Shown here: one piece after another, positions 1-12,800 of the stretch
Layout: each line of letters opens with the position of its first letter
Numbering within the stretch: the stretch's first letter is position 1
NCBI GenBank assembly: GCA_035582835.1
Contig: JAYKAV010002929.1
Span: 135,474 to 199,473 of the forward strand
Source of the DNA: Phoebastria nigripes
Taxonomy: Eukaryota; Chordata; Aves; Procellariiformes; Diomedeidae
Direction: 5' to 3'
Length of the DNA: 64,000 nucleotides
The notes under the pieces: generated by a model
Seen by the model: the letters and a program-made list of their open reading frames with translations, nothing else
Told to the model about the DNA's origin: nothing
Database searches by the model: none
Program-made: the position numbers and the translations under genes

Positions 1-1497
1 TACTGTAAGACAATATAAAAATATGTGCCAAATTTTGCTTTAATTTAACTCAGTATAAATCAGGAATATCTAAAAATTATTGGCTGAATTCTTAATTTAT
101 ATCCATTCAGCTACAAAGAAAAAATAGCCAATATACTTTAAAATAAGCTTTCATATCATTATGATAAGGTTAAGAACACAAGAAATATTAAAATTCCTCT
201 TTGCCAGATGGTCACTTTGACTTTAATAGGAATATGCTCTACAATGTAGGCATAGGCATAGTATTTTAAGTCTTTAAAGAAGAAATTCCACTCATCAGTT
301 ATCATAGATAGGTAGGATATTACTGGCAGTAGTGAAATGTCATAAGAGTCCTTGGTAAAGAATGAAATTTAGACACTCTGATGGGCCATACACGACGATA
401 TGTCACTTAACTTTTAAAAACAGGCAGCAAGAAATTACTAAAATTAATTAAAAAAAAAATACTACAGCCTATTTCACTTAATTTGCCAACCTGCTGAGAG
501 AAACCTTACATCTATTTTCTTTAGCAGAATTATTTTTAAAAGGAGAACATAGGTTGATGAAGAATTACGGTAGTAAAACAATAGAGTATATTCTAGAAGA
601 ATGGTCAAGATGAACAAGTAAAATGCAATTAATTTCTATTTTGTTATGATAAATGTTAAGGTCACCCTTCTATTGATCCATAAAACAACTCATCTCATCT
701 CATCTCATGTCAGCAACATTGAGTTATTTAAATAACGTACTCATGTATCAGAAGTTTCAAGGGGCCATGTAATCTGAAACCTTAATTTAGTTGATGAAAT
801 TACCAGAGGAGAAAAGTGGAGATGCACACGTCTGTCATGTAACAGTGTAAGAAAAGAACAGCTTTTCTGAGTTCTGAGGTGGACACAGCAAATGTCCATG
901 TAGTCCTGTATCCTCAACCACTAGCTGAGGCATAAGAGAGGCGTGATTATGTAGAAACACTTCACTGGCATATCCTTCCAACTTCTCAGGAATTTCCCTA
1001 AGCCAGAAGACTACTACTTCATTACAGAATAATGTTACAGAAACATTTTTGGACTTAAGTCCAAATTCTCAATCATATTGCTGAAGCACATATTTCAGTT
1101 AACTTTCAGTTAACTTTGTAATGTTTCTTTTCAAATTATTTACACAATTAAAAAAACAACTACATTAATTGAAGATCTGATTAAACAGAGGACACCAGCA
1201 CATCATGATCTGGTTGAAGGATCTGGACTTACTAAAATAACAGTATTCAAACATGAATACAGATGGAGGTATTATGGGTGTATATATGGTGGAGCTCAAA
1301 TGTCCTAATTTATTCTAGGTTCAGTAAACTTGCAAAAGATCACATACTTACCTGAACATTGATTTAGTGACTGAGCTTCCTCTTTAATTCCACTCCTATT
1401 GCTTTCATGGAAGTTCATTTTTATTTCTTTAAATTGATCAATAAAACCCCCGCAGTTTTACTTTAGAAGTAGAAGATCATGTAGTATATGTTATTAA
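1..1497. other. AT-rich non-coding stretch
   Basis: No frame of useful length and no recognisable protein. The only local structure seen is a pentamer repeat (CTCAT)4 at 689-708 and an 11-bp direct repeat (TTTCAGTTAAC twice) at 1093-1114. I see no interspersed repeat that I can name. Confidence 0.6.
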
Positions 1498-1612
1498 TCA
1501 TGTTATTGTTATTTTTACAGGGCAGCACCTAAGAGTTAGCAAAGGTCAGTGCCCCATTATGCTAAGCACTGTGAAAACACATGCAAAGTCCCTCAGTTTA
1601 TAGTCTTCACTA
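1498..1612. repeat. Ancient amniote interspersed repeat remnant
   Basis: A T-rich TTATTGTTATTT-like lead is followed by a stretch reading roughly cagGGCAGCACCTAAGAG, then GCCCCATTATGCTAAGCACTG, then aaaCACATGCAAAGTCCCT. That order (poly-TTATT, AGCACCTA, CCCCATTGTGCTAGGCACTG, AAACACA, GTCCCT) is the pattern I know from memory for an old repeat common in turtle, crocodile and bird genomes, in which the TTATT end is the 3' tail of the element read in reverse. The copy is diverged and short. Family name and orientation are not certain. Confidence 0.45.
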
Positions 1613-1659
1613 CTGTAATGGAATACAACTAAAGTGACAGAAAAAAGGCAGAAAATACT

Positions 1660-1800
1660 CATAAGAACACAAGAGTCACGCCAAAGGTCTAGCTAGGCCA
1701 TATTCTGTTTCTGACAGTGATCAAAAGTGGAGATCCAGGAAGAGCGCAAGAACAGAGCAAGTATGTATGACGCTTCCCCCTGAGCATTCTTCCAATCTCC
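1660..1800 (-). repeat. Ancient CR1-type LINE 3' fragment
   Basis: The run ATAAGAACA..., GTCACGCCAAAGGTCTAGCTAGGCC, TTCTGT-TCTGACAGTG, then AACAGAGCAAGTA and CCCCCTGAGCATTC follows the word order of the antisense 3' region of an old CR1 lineage known from reptile genomes (AAGAAC / TCAGACCAAAGGTCCATCTAGCCC / CTGTCTTCTGACAGTGGCC). This comparison is from memory of the consensus, not from a search. The CR1 sense strand would be minus. The copy fades out at about 1800. It sits about 50 bp after the repeat at 1498-1612, so the two may be nested or adjacent old insertions. Confidence 0.5.
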
Positions 1801-4800
1801 AATCTTAATCCTTCAGTCCCAAATCAGGCACTTCACAGTTCTGTGTTTCTGCATACTCTGATTACTGGAGAATGAGAAGAAAGATAAATTCAAAGTCCCA
1901 AAATTTTCAAATCTCCAAGCTAAAATTTAGTCTTATGAACATTTATATTGATTCTCAAAAGCATTTTCACATACTTTATCAAAGCCTTTGGAAAATATTG
2001 ATTAAAAGTAACAACTCAGTGTTATCCAGACAAAAGCATATTGCAGAGTTATTGCTGATATAGGAACACCGCATCACATGTTCAGACTAAATCACATCAC
2101 ATGTTCATCACATTCAGACTAAATTTCAGGTGTTGATTAACCAAATTAGTCAGGCTAAATGACTATTAAATGAGGTGTATCTGCACTATGCTAATTTTGA
2201 GACTTCGTGAGGCTGCCTAATAATGCTAATGCCTCTCTAGCACTTTTCTTGGGTAGGAATATTTTAATAGTTCCTTACTATAAACTGGAAACATTATTTT
2301 TTGGCAAATTAAATGGTGTTTCACATGACACTAAATGCGTTTTTAATGTATTCAAGAGTTCCAGGCTTATCTATCCCTATTTTGTTTTGTTTTGTTTTGT
2401 TTATACAGGCCTTTCTCACATACATCTTTAGGAAATTGAATGTATTTAGATAATATTTTTAAAAACTATTTAAAGGGCTTAACAATCTAAGTCATTGAGG
2501 TGCTTTTGAAAATGTTATTATTCAGAATAAACAATAATTTGCATGTTGAGTGGGATTTCAGATAAAAGTAGAAGGACCTTGATTTAGCACAGAAAATGTA
2601 TTATATTTTTGACAACTCTACATGAGCACGGCAAATCAGAAAAGCCACCACTATATGGCTGCAACGCTCAGACATATTTTATAGGTTTTGTAGTTTTTAT
2701 CTGGACATGCTTAAAGAACTTCAAAGGGTTCTTTTGTACTTTGATATAGACTGACAAAGTGTAGTATCTTTGATTACCAAAGTCTAGCAACATTCACTTC
2801 AGATATTCCAGTAAGATCTCAAAATTGCAAGAGGAAAAAAAAAGTTACTGATAGTTTGTGGATGCATCAGAGACTGCACAGGTTTGTGCAGCTTATTAGA
2901 AGTACCCTATGGCATAGCAAATTAGTTTCCACATGTTCCTCAGTATTCTCTACTGTTCATAAAGCTCACAAGATAGTACTGTTCATAACTAGAAGTTAGA
3001 ATAGATGTGGCATACCAATCTGGAAATCACTGGCTCCTGATTATGAGCACTTCTATAACATGTCTCTTTTACTCCTGAATTTTAATAATGATTAGATTGT
3101 AAGCCTTGGAATATAGCTCAGCTGAACATTGAGATCAGATGAAAAGAGCAAGGATGTCAGAAATTAAATTGGACATAATACATATTGCAAAAGAAAAAAA
3201 CCACACATAAATAATGTTTCTTTCTTCTCCTAAATACCCATTCTCTTCTATTGCAGCTGGCAACCAGAGTACATATTCCCTTGCTCCCTTCAGAAACTCC
3301 CACTGCTCTGCTCTATACCTCACCAGTAAGGCAAATGCATTGAAAGTATCTCAGTATTAAGTTCAGCTACCAGAACAGCCATTTCATTCACAAATGCAGA
3401 GGCTATAGACAGATAAAATCTAGAAATTTTATCTGTCAGTTTAAAATATGACCTTTTCCCTTCTAGGATGCAGTTTCAAAGCTACTGTTCCTCTGTGTAT
3501 ATGCATGTGTAAGTATATGTGTAAGTGCATGTGTGCCTGTTCACAGTTCAACATATGAGCATGCATTGAATTGGCAAACGCAAAGAGGGTTCTAAAGGAG
3601 GTAACTCCCCTGAGAAATAAATACAATGCCACATAACTCAGCTCTGTCTCAGTAGATCTCTCCATAAATCTGCAGAAATCGGAAGAGCAGTGTCATAAGG
3701 CAGCATCAGCAGGGAGTAAGGGCTGTTGCGGTGTTGTCACATTTTAAAGCCAAGGACAAACCAAGCTGTGCTAGACATGTGCTTCTGTGAATGGAGAGTA
3801 AACTGCAGGTAATCAGTGCCACTTCCATGGGCTCATTCTCCAGACTTTTCCATATTTTTGAATGGGTCATTGCTGGTCTGATTTCCAGCCTTCCATGCAT
3901 GAATGCATGAATTTCTTATGAGAACTTGTATAAACTGTGGTTCAAATTTCATTGAAACTGATGTCTGCCAGGAATAATATTTTAGTGGTGCTAAAGCCTC
4001 TGATAAACTATGTATTACAACCATAATTTATATGCATCACAGAAGCATATTATCTCAGAGAAAAACTAAGTTTTCTGCTTTAATCAGTACTAAATCAGTG
4101 GTATAAATACAATCAGAATTATTTATTGCTTTTCAGTAAAAAGTTGCTTCTTTGATCTTTTAAAAGTTAGCCAAGGTATCTGGATTTGCTTTGTAAGGTT
4201 TAAAGTCACTAAAATTATAAAATATTAAGAACTAACTTTCAAATGTTTTTTGGAAGAAGAGACAAGGTTCTTGCACAAGAAATGCGAAGCATTTCTTATA
4301 AACCTGAGGTAATTGGGTTGCAGGTTAGTGTCAGAGTGCAGCTTCAGAGCAACTTCAAAACTAATCTAAATTTCACAAGTCTGTAGTCTTGTAATCTCCT
4401 GCTTTATTGTCCATCACCCTATTTCTGTGTCTTGGCTAGTTCATTTGGCATTATTTCCTAAGGCACAAATCAAGATTTAGTCCAAACTTGTCAAAGCAGA
4501 AATTTTTAAGACAACAATTTTCCCCTGCAGACATCCAGAATTATGAAAAATATACTCTAACTTTTCACTAATGACAGTTATGAAGAATACAGTGTTGTTT
4601 CTACCATAGTTTGCTCTGCTGTCAAAAGTTGTAAGATTACACTCAGTACGTATGCTTGTGTGTTTCCTAAATAGCTTTGGAACCCACAGTCTGATTTCAA
4701 CTGAAATTAAAAAAAAGGACATTGATCTCGAAGATTATTATGTTTCCATTCATTCTGCAGAAATAGATGGTCAAACTGAGGATTGAGTTTCTGGCTGAGG

Positions 4801-6820
4801 GAAAGGCTGCAGAAAGAGTTCACATTTTTTTATGATACCTGAGAATTTGCACGCCAGCACTTATAAATACTTAGTTGTAGGAAAAGCCTCAGGATTTTTG
4901 TACCTTAACCATCAAGGCCAACCAACCGCAAGGCACCAGTCCATAGGAAATGGGGTTTCATTCATGCTGCAGCTCTACATGCCACTTGTTAGTTATATTA
5001 CTTTTTCATTAGTCAGACATGGATTTATAGCCAGGTGGGGGATGGAAGGTGGTGTGTAAGAAATCCTATCCTCCCTTATTAACACAATAAAGTGCTGTGC
5101 ATTTGTCTGGGATTTCTGATATCTGAGCTCCAGCCAAAGTGCCTGATGTCTGGAAGTTGTGGCCAGTATCTGCACAATTCAGTCTCAGGGTCCATCTGCA
5201 CAAAGTCTCATACTATGGGCTTACTGTAGAAGTTTTGTGCAATCACCTTGTACAGCAGCATACCTGTCTTTATCTACCAGTTAAGATCAGTGGGGGTGGA
5301 ATTAGTTTAAGCAAAAATTCAAGTAATGAAAACAATCACTCATTTCCAATGTTCCACATACAGATTAAGCAGATAAGAGAGAACGTCATTCTCCACCGGT
5401 TTAGTGACTACTTGGAATGGATGCAAAAAAGGGCTATTTGAAGGTATGTTCATTGGGAGAAGAAGATTTCATAAACAGAGAATAGTGGAGAACTCATGTA
5501 CAATTACCATGTTCTACATAGCATTGTGATTTAGGTAGTAGAAATTAATCTATTTTCCTAATAATCACTATGTAGTGAATAGGGAGATTATGAAGCAAGC
5601 TGATAGCTGAGGAAAAGGAAATTGTCTAGTCATCTTAGAAAACATTTCCATTTTGTGTCATTTATACAACTGATTCTGAGGCACTGAAACAACTGTATTA
5701 TATACAGTGTTATGACCACTTTGATCCTTATGGTTAGATGCAGCTGCTCCTGCAACTCTGGATACAATCAGGTCTTTCCATTTTGGAAACCAAGGGCAGA
5801 ACTTCCAAGATTAGGCTTGAAAAGCAATACTTTTGTCTCCTTCAAGGATTAATGCTCAGAAAAATTCTCCCTAATAGTGAACTACACTGACAGTCCCTAA
5901 CAGTGAGCTCTCAGCTGGTCATATTAGGCTGTGCGAAGGGTGGCACTAAGGTAGTTGGAATTTCATTGAACTGGCATGGATGTCCCTGCCCAGTATTTCC
6001 CTGCCCTTCTCGGGGTAGCACAACCAAAGTGAGCTCAGACCTGCCTGTACCTGCCAGTGCAGGAATGCCCTCCTTCACATATTTGTAATGTGATTTTAGG
6101 CAGGTTATAATCAGTAGAAAATGAGTGGGGCTGGAAAAAGGTTAGAACTTGTCTGGAATTTCTGGTGAAACATCAAGAAATTCTGATTCTTCAAAACACA
6201 GCCTTTTTGTGGAAGCATGCTGATTTTGAAATGGAAAATTCTCAAAAGGATAGTTCAAATTGAGCGCCAAGTGTATGGCCAAAAGCAAAGACCTAAAAAC
6301 CTAGATAATCATGGAACCAACTAACAACAGTTTTCATCTGGGGTTTAGGCAGCCAGCATCAGAAATCTTTGGTTTTTAATCAGATATAGCAGAGAGATAA
6401 GATCCAGACTCCCATATTCCAAATGACAGTTTGATCTCCAGCTGAGATGAGAAAAGCAGTAAATGTAGTAATTACGGACTTTTGCAACACTTCAGTAAGA
6501 CATCAAAATATTCTATGTAAAAGTCCTGCTTAGGGTAACTCGGGTTTGGCAAATCAATTTGCCACTACCTGAATTCACACATCAACTTTGCTACATGAAG
6601 ATGCATAAGGCTTTAGCAGTTTTTAAAGCTACTGCAGCTTAACCTGTACTGTGAGATGTTGTCAAGAACAGAGTCCTTCTCTCAGATCATGTATTCAAAT
6701 CTCTGACTTGGCATGAGATATTGGGCAGCCAGAACTTTTGCCTATGGACATGCCCACAGAAAATATCTGTATATGTATCCTATTATCAACAGGATTTTAT
6801 TCTTCACAGTAATATTCTAT
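1801..6820. other. Non-coding stretch, simple repeats only
   Basis: Frames here are short and look random. Structures seen: an imperfect duplication at about 2071-2124 (ATCACATGTTCA and CAGACTAAAT each occur twice); (TTTTG)4 at 2380-2399; a perfect 12-bp inverted repeat at 3408-3437; a 9-bp hairpin AAGAAATGC-GAA-GCATTTCTT at 4277-4297. At 3093-3110 ATTAGATTGTAAGC resembles a word found in old reptile LINE tails, but it is too short to call. The stretch 5890-6060 is somewhat richer in G+C than its neighbours, without a supportable exon. Confidence 0.55.
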
Positions 6821-6862
6821 AAAAAAACAAAAAAAAAAAAAAAANAAAAAAAAAAAAAAAAA
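6821..6862. repeat. Poly-A tract with an N
   Basis: About 42 bases are almost pure A, with one C at 6828 and one undetermined base at 6845. No retroposed gene body or target-site duplication could be recognised next to it, so it is listed only as a homopolymer. The N probably marks an assembler join across an unreadable run, so the true length is uncertain. Confidence 0.9.
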
Positions 6863-9800
6863 GGAGTTACTTGTGAAGTGTAAGGAAAAAACTGCTCTAA
6901 ATTAAATCTTGTTTTCAAATTCCTAACTAGAACTTTTAGCAGTAGTTTCCTATCTAATTTGCAACATTCCCCTGTTAATTATGCTATTGATATTTCAGTG
7001 AGGCTATCAGTATTTAACTGATATCAATGAACGGATCGATTGAAAACAGATGTCATAGCTATAGATCCAAATAACTCATACAAAATATTTGTTCTCTAGG
7101 CCAGCTTTGTATGACTGTAGATAAAGCCCAGTATTCTAGTATGACCTATTTAGTTCTTCTGTTGCTGAAGCACTGTGGTATTCCTAGGAACCCATAATAG
7201 TTAGGAAAGATAGATGACTGTGCAATATTTAAACAACAGATGAGAAAAGGATTTAAATGGAACATTAACAAACAGCATTATGAAATTTACTAAATGAAGT
7301 AAATAAGAAAGGCATTCATTCTACCCTTTTTTTCCTTATCAGTCCTGATGTTTTGGTTAATATGCCTTTGCATTTAATATTTTCATCCTGAAGATTGTCT
7401 TTTGTCTAGCTCCTTGATTTTATTACTTCTTTAAAATAACCTACAATGGTTAATTTCTTATTAACAAATAGAGATAAAGGGTAATGTCCAAGAGAGCAAA
7501 AGTTCTTATAGTAACAGGTCATATTATTGTCAGTAAAAATCTTGTCCAAAACACCATCACCAGTCATGCACATCCATTGGCAAGCTTCACATTTCTGAGC
7601 CCTACTTGTTGTACAATATAATATAATTTTAGGGAAATTTAGGAAGGGAAATAGTTTAGATACAAATTCAGGATACAAATATGAAGCACAAAATGTCTGG
7701 GGATGGCCTGAACAATGTCAATGAGTATTAGCTTTTTATCAGAAAAAAAACCATTTTGCATAGATTTAAGTACAAGCTTAAAGACTTTACTGTAAAGACT
7801 ACATACAGGATTGACCTCTTTCAGTTATTCAGCAAAGAAGAGAGCGCTAGCAGAAAGTTTCTGTCCAGAATTACACTGAAAGGCTATGCTTAGTGCCACC
7901 AGAATTACTAGCTTAAATGCAAAGGTAGAAAAAGTGTTTTACAGATCTAGTCTAGTATACATGCTTTTCCTGGATTGAGTTCTTAGGAGAAAAAATCAAC
8001 CCTTGGTGTTTATTTTCAAATACAAATTTATGGGCAAGATGAATTTTCTACCAGAACAACCTAGAACGATGCACTAGAGTATGTTTGGGGAAAAAAATAC
8101 ATCAAAGCATATACACACCTCTTTATGTGTGTGTACTGAAGTCTGGGTTCCTCCTCCATTTTAAAATTGATCCTAGTTATGGATAACATTTAAACAGTTT
8201 CTTGGAATTTCTCAGAAAAATCATNTTCTTAAAATGTAAGTCCACTCTCCAATAATTCCTTGATTCGGAAACCAAAATATTAACAAGGATAAGCAATGTA
8301 AGAGGGTATAATCACACCAATAGTATGAAAGCACAGTGGTATGAAGTATAAACCTGTGAAAAAGATCATGGATTTGGTCACCTCTCTCTAGAGGAAGATT
8401 CTTTTTGTTGAGAATTGAACATTTTTTCACATATATTTATGTGATACTGTAATATTTTACACTCTTCTAATTTCTGCTGTAGTTTATTGTTCCACTAAAA
8501 CCCAGTGCAACTGAGATTCAGCCTTATAATTCTTTTAAAAAGTACACTCTTGTAATTTTGTAAATGTCCAGTAAAACTGCATGCAATCTTAAAAAACATC
8601 CATTATATAAACTATTGTTTTAACAGCATTTTTCTATCAGAGCACACGGAAAATAGATCCCTGTATTTTCTTTTCATGGACAGATAATCTGGTAGTAACT
8701 TACAGAGGTCAATTTGAAATTTTCTGATAAAATATTTTATTATGTAGTGGAATAGTGTGCTGCTGATCATTTTCAGATCATTGAAAGAAAATTGGAAAAA
8801 ATTAATAAGGCCTTTCACTAAAGCCCTGAAGCTGGAGCCAAAAGTACTTTGGCCAATTTAATTAACTACTGTGTATATTGGTTCTACTACTTCAACTTCA
8901 GCTGAACCCTTTGCAAGCCCTTTGCCAGGTGGCTAATGGCAGAAAAAAAGGGCCAGATGCAATATATCAAGGGCCCCTCGCAACAAATAAATAAACCTAG
9001 CTGAAGTCCACTCTAAAATGTGGGAAATCTAAATGCAACTTCTTTATATGGCTTTCACATGCAAAATCATGAATATAGTTATGTTTAAGAATTTTTTTCA
9101 GAATATGAATAAAATACACATACACACATATATAGGCAACGAAATAGTAAAAGACGTGTTAACCCCTTCTGAGAACTCTGGCAGTGGAGCTCTAGTCCAA
9201 GACACCAGTGAGAATATCCCACAGATAGGTGTTTCATGATGATAGTAGTTCATTTATCCACTAATGTCCACTTGTAAATTGGACCAGCACACAACAGGAC
9301 TTGTAGTGCCTCTTTTCAGATCTGCTTCTACTCCCCAAAGAGCTTCTTGCTAAATCCCAGCTAGAGGCATCACTCTCTTGCTACTTTAATTAACTTTATT
9401 CCAGAGCTAGGTAAGGAGGCAAGGCCCACAAAAGCACATATGGCTCTTTTTAATGGCTTCCAGCTGTATATAGCTCCCAGTATTATCTCATGTCATGTTT
9501 GTTCAGTGTCTTCAAATGACTCCTCAGCTGGAGAGCACAAAGGAACCTGGGAGAGTTGAACAGAAACCCAGGTTGACACTCAATACCAGCATTTCATCTG
9601 TCCTTTCCCTTTACTCACTGGCAAAAGGAGACACCCTCCTACTCCCCAAATCAGCCTGAAACTGCTCATGGGGCTTCTCAGTGTTCCTTGAGGAACTGCG
9701 AGTAGGCAGCCTATGCAAATGAAACCTCTTACTACAATTTTGCCTCTCCACTAACACAGGGAGTGATTTATTTTCTGGAACTTTTGACAGAACAGCTTAC

Positions 9801-12800
9801 ATGAATATGTGAAAATGGAGTAACCAATATTACACTAGGTTACTACAGGTTGACCAACAATTTCCATTTGTGAGCTTGACCTTAAAACATTTAAAATTAA
9901 CATCAGATAATCATCATTACGCTTAACCAATCATTATGCTAATCAAACATGTATGTATCAAAGCAGAACAGGGCAGAGCTAATTGGCAACAAGGGTAATT
10001 GGCACCATGAATGTACCCCTTAGAGAACAGAAATGAAAATGTGGACCGTTCATTACCTGTGACTATCAATAAAACTACAGAAATGCTGATGAGTAACATT
10101 TCTTCCCACATTTATGTCTCTGAAAGTACTGTATTCAATTCGTCCAAGAAAATGCATGTTTTCTGTCTTTTGTTTTGTTTTGTTGTTGTTCCTCAGAAAA
10201 GAAACAGGAACAGTGTTACTTCTGTCTATCTTCTGTCAAAGTATGATTACTCCTAATGGTATTTTTTCCAGTGTATTCTGAAGTTACTTTAGTGACAGGG
10301 CTCCTTCCAGCAGAAATCATCCCACTGCTTGAATAGGCCTCCATTTCACAATATCTTTCTAGATTTCAGCTGAATCTTAATGTTCTTACTTATTTTATTC
10401 CCTTTAGCATCACCATAAATATGCTGCACAAGCTCTGCTCCTTTTTCATGATTACATCTCTCATTTGCAGATTACCATATTCTGTACAAGTACTGTTCAT
10501 GCAAGCTATGTTTGTTTATTATTACATTCTTGCTTCTTTCCTAAGTCACCTCCTAAACTTCCTATATGGGTCTGCATGTGTTTGCATGTAAATATATACT
10601 GCAGTATAAATATATAGTGTGAGAGAGAGAGAGAAAAAAAAATGTACATGAGAGATCTGCTGACTGATTCTTCCAGTTCTATGCTGATGTTTTTTCTAGG
10701 CAGAAGTGCCCAGAAATAAGCACATTTCCAGCATTGGAAATTTCCTAAATTTATTTCAAGAAATGGAATATTATTATGAGACTGTTTTCCAAAATAGGTG
10801 GCAGAGAGTAAGCTTAACCAACAATAATGATATTTTAATAGTAAGTATACACAGATCATTAAGGCTCAGAATCAAAAGTCCAGGGCATTAAATTAATTCT
10901 TAGTCATGGTTTGTCAGGTGAATCCAGCCTGCTACCTTCACTTTCTAGAGGTGGACTGCTCTCCAACCCCCCCCGCCTCCTCCAAGCTCAGGTGTTAGCT
11001 GCTCACATGTCTTAACCTCACAGCCCCCTGTTCTTTCACAGCCCTTCCTGATATTTCCAGTTTGATACCTTCTTCCCACGTGCAGTCTTCAACAGCTAAA
11101 CACATATGCCTGGCCACAAGGCAAGAGTTGATGTATTCATGCTTTAGCTGCTAAATATACATGCCTGCTGCAAATGTCAACTTTGGAGTGGTGGAGGAGC
11201 ATAGGGTATATAGGAAAAGGAAGTATCTACTTAAGGGTGGTGTAAGGCACCTGCATACGTACAACAGCAGTCCAAAACCAGGCTCCACCTCCTGCAGCAA
11301 CCAGGACTGTAGCTTGTTCCACTCCCCACCCTGCCACTCCCCCAGCTATTCAGTCCATTTTCAAGATGTCTTAGATGGGAGTTTATTCCAATGGCTTTTC
11401 ACTGCTTCAGATGCATATCTTATTTCATATTTGTTTTGTGGCAGTTTCTCATCATCACTTTTCCATTGTGCCTTTCTAAATTAGCGTCCTTTGTTACCCT
11501 TTTTTCCCTTTTTAGAGATACATAACAAACCATATGGCCTTAATTTTGTTTTTTACTCAAAAAATCAATAGGCAAAAACAAAGAGGGGGAAGATGCCTGG
11601 GAGAAGTCCACATCATGTTGAAACAGTTCAGAAGAAACACAAGGAGATCACAGCCCACCTACTCAGCAGTGCATCATGCATCCTTTGTGCTTTTTCTTTA
11701 GAGGGCCTCTAACAGCATACAGTGAAGCACCTCAAAAAGAAAAAGATCACTTTCATATAAATAGCTGAAGAGGGCCTTATTCCTTCAGTGTGTACCGCTC
11801 AGAGTTTTATATGGCGGTCTGCAGGATTAAGTGATGGCTCTCGGGTTCATAATATTCCTGAATATGTGCTGCAGCATATTGAGTTGGGTTGTGCATTTTG
11901 TTGAACTGTGACAGCTGATCGTGCTGCTGCTTCTGACAAGCACTGAGACTTCTGGGCTGACACCCAGAGCACGAGGGAGGAGGTAAGACAGTTGGCAAAA
12001 ACCTCCGCAGTAGTGACCATGCCCTTGGATGAGCCTGTGAATGCAATGTGGGACAGGTGCCTATGCCCCATCTACCTTGCTGGCAGAGATCCTCTAAAGG
12101 ACAAAGTTGGTACAGCTGTTGTACTGTGCAGGCTTTTCCTACAACCTTCTTGTGGGAAGGGGAAGGGAAAAGCTCTACTTCTGAACTCTGTCATCAACTC
12201 TTAAGTACACAGGAATATAAAATATCAAACCCAACAATTATGCTTTGATTATCTTACGGCCTTTTATTGACCACATAGATCCTGCAGAACTAGTCCCTCA
12301 AACAGTTCTGTAACTCTAAAATACAAATATAAAAAATAATAAATTTCTATTTTCCTTCTATAATTTGACATCTGAGATGAGAGAGGTTAGGAACAAGCCC
12401 CTCACATTACCTCTGCATTATTTCGTGCATGTAGGACTTCTTTCTAACCAATACTCTGTTTAGAGATCCCAGCCCATAGTCTCAGGAGGAGTCACATTGA
12501 CACAATGCTCTGCTTCTACTTTGAAAAGCAAAGTACAATTAGAACTGACAAGGTGTGCTCATGGCTCAGATCTTCTCACCTAGTAATCCTTCCTCCTGAT
12601 GTGTATTTCAAATTCTGATCCTCTTGCTGAGTAAAAGATCTAGGATTTACAATTAATATAAAGAATTAATTAACTACGATGNTTTTGAGACAGAATAAAT
12701 AGTCCTTCTTTCTCCTCAGAAGAACTTTATCTTGTATAGTAACAAATGCAACCATAAAAATCTGTATCAAAAGGAAATTGCCTTTATTCATCATTTACTC

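Noticed and set aside
6821..6862. Poly-A as the tail of a processed pseudogene
   Set aside because: No recognisable gene body upstream and no flanking duplication.
11847..12071. Minus-strand peptide with AFTGSSKG, recalled the FTGS motif of aldehyde dehydrogenases
   Set aside because: Nothing before or after the four residues fits that family; a chance match.
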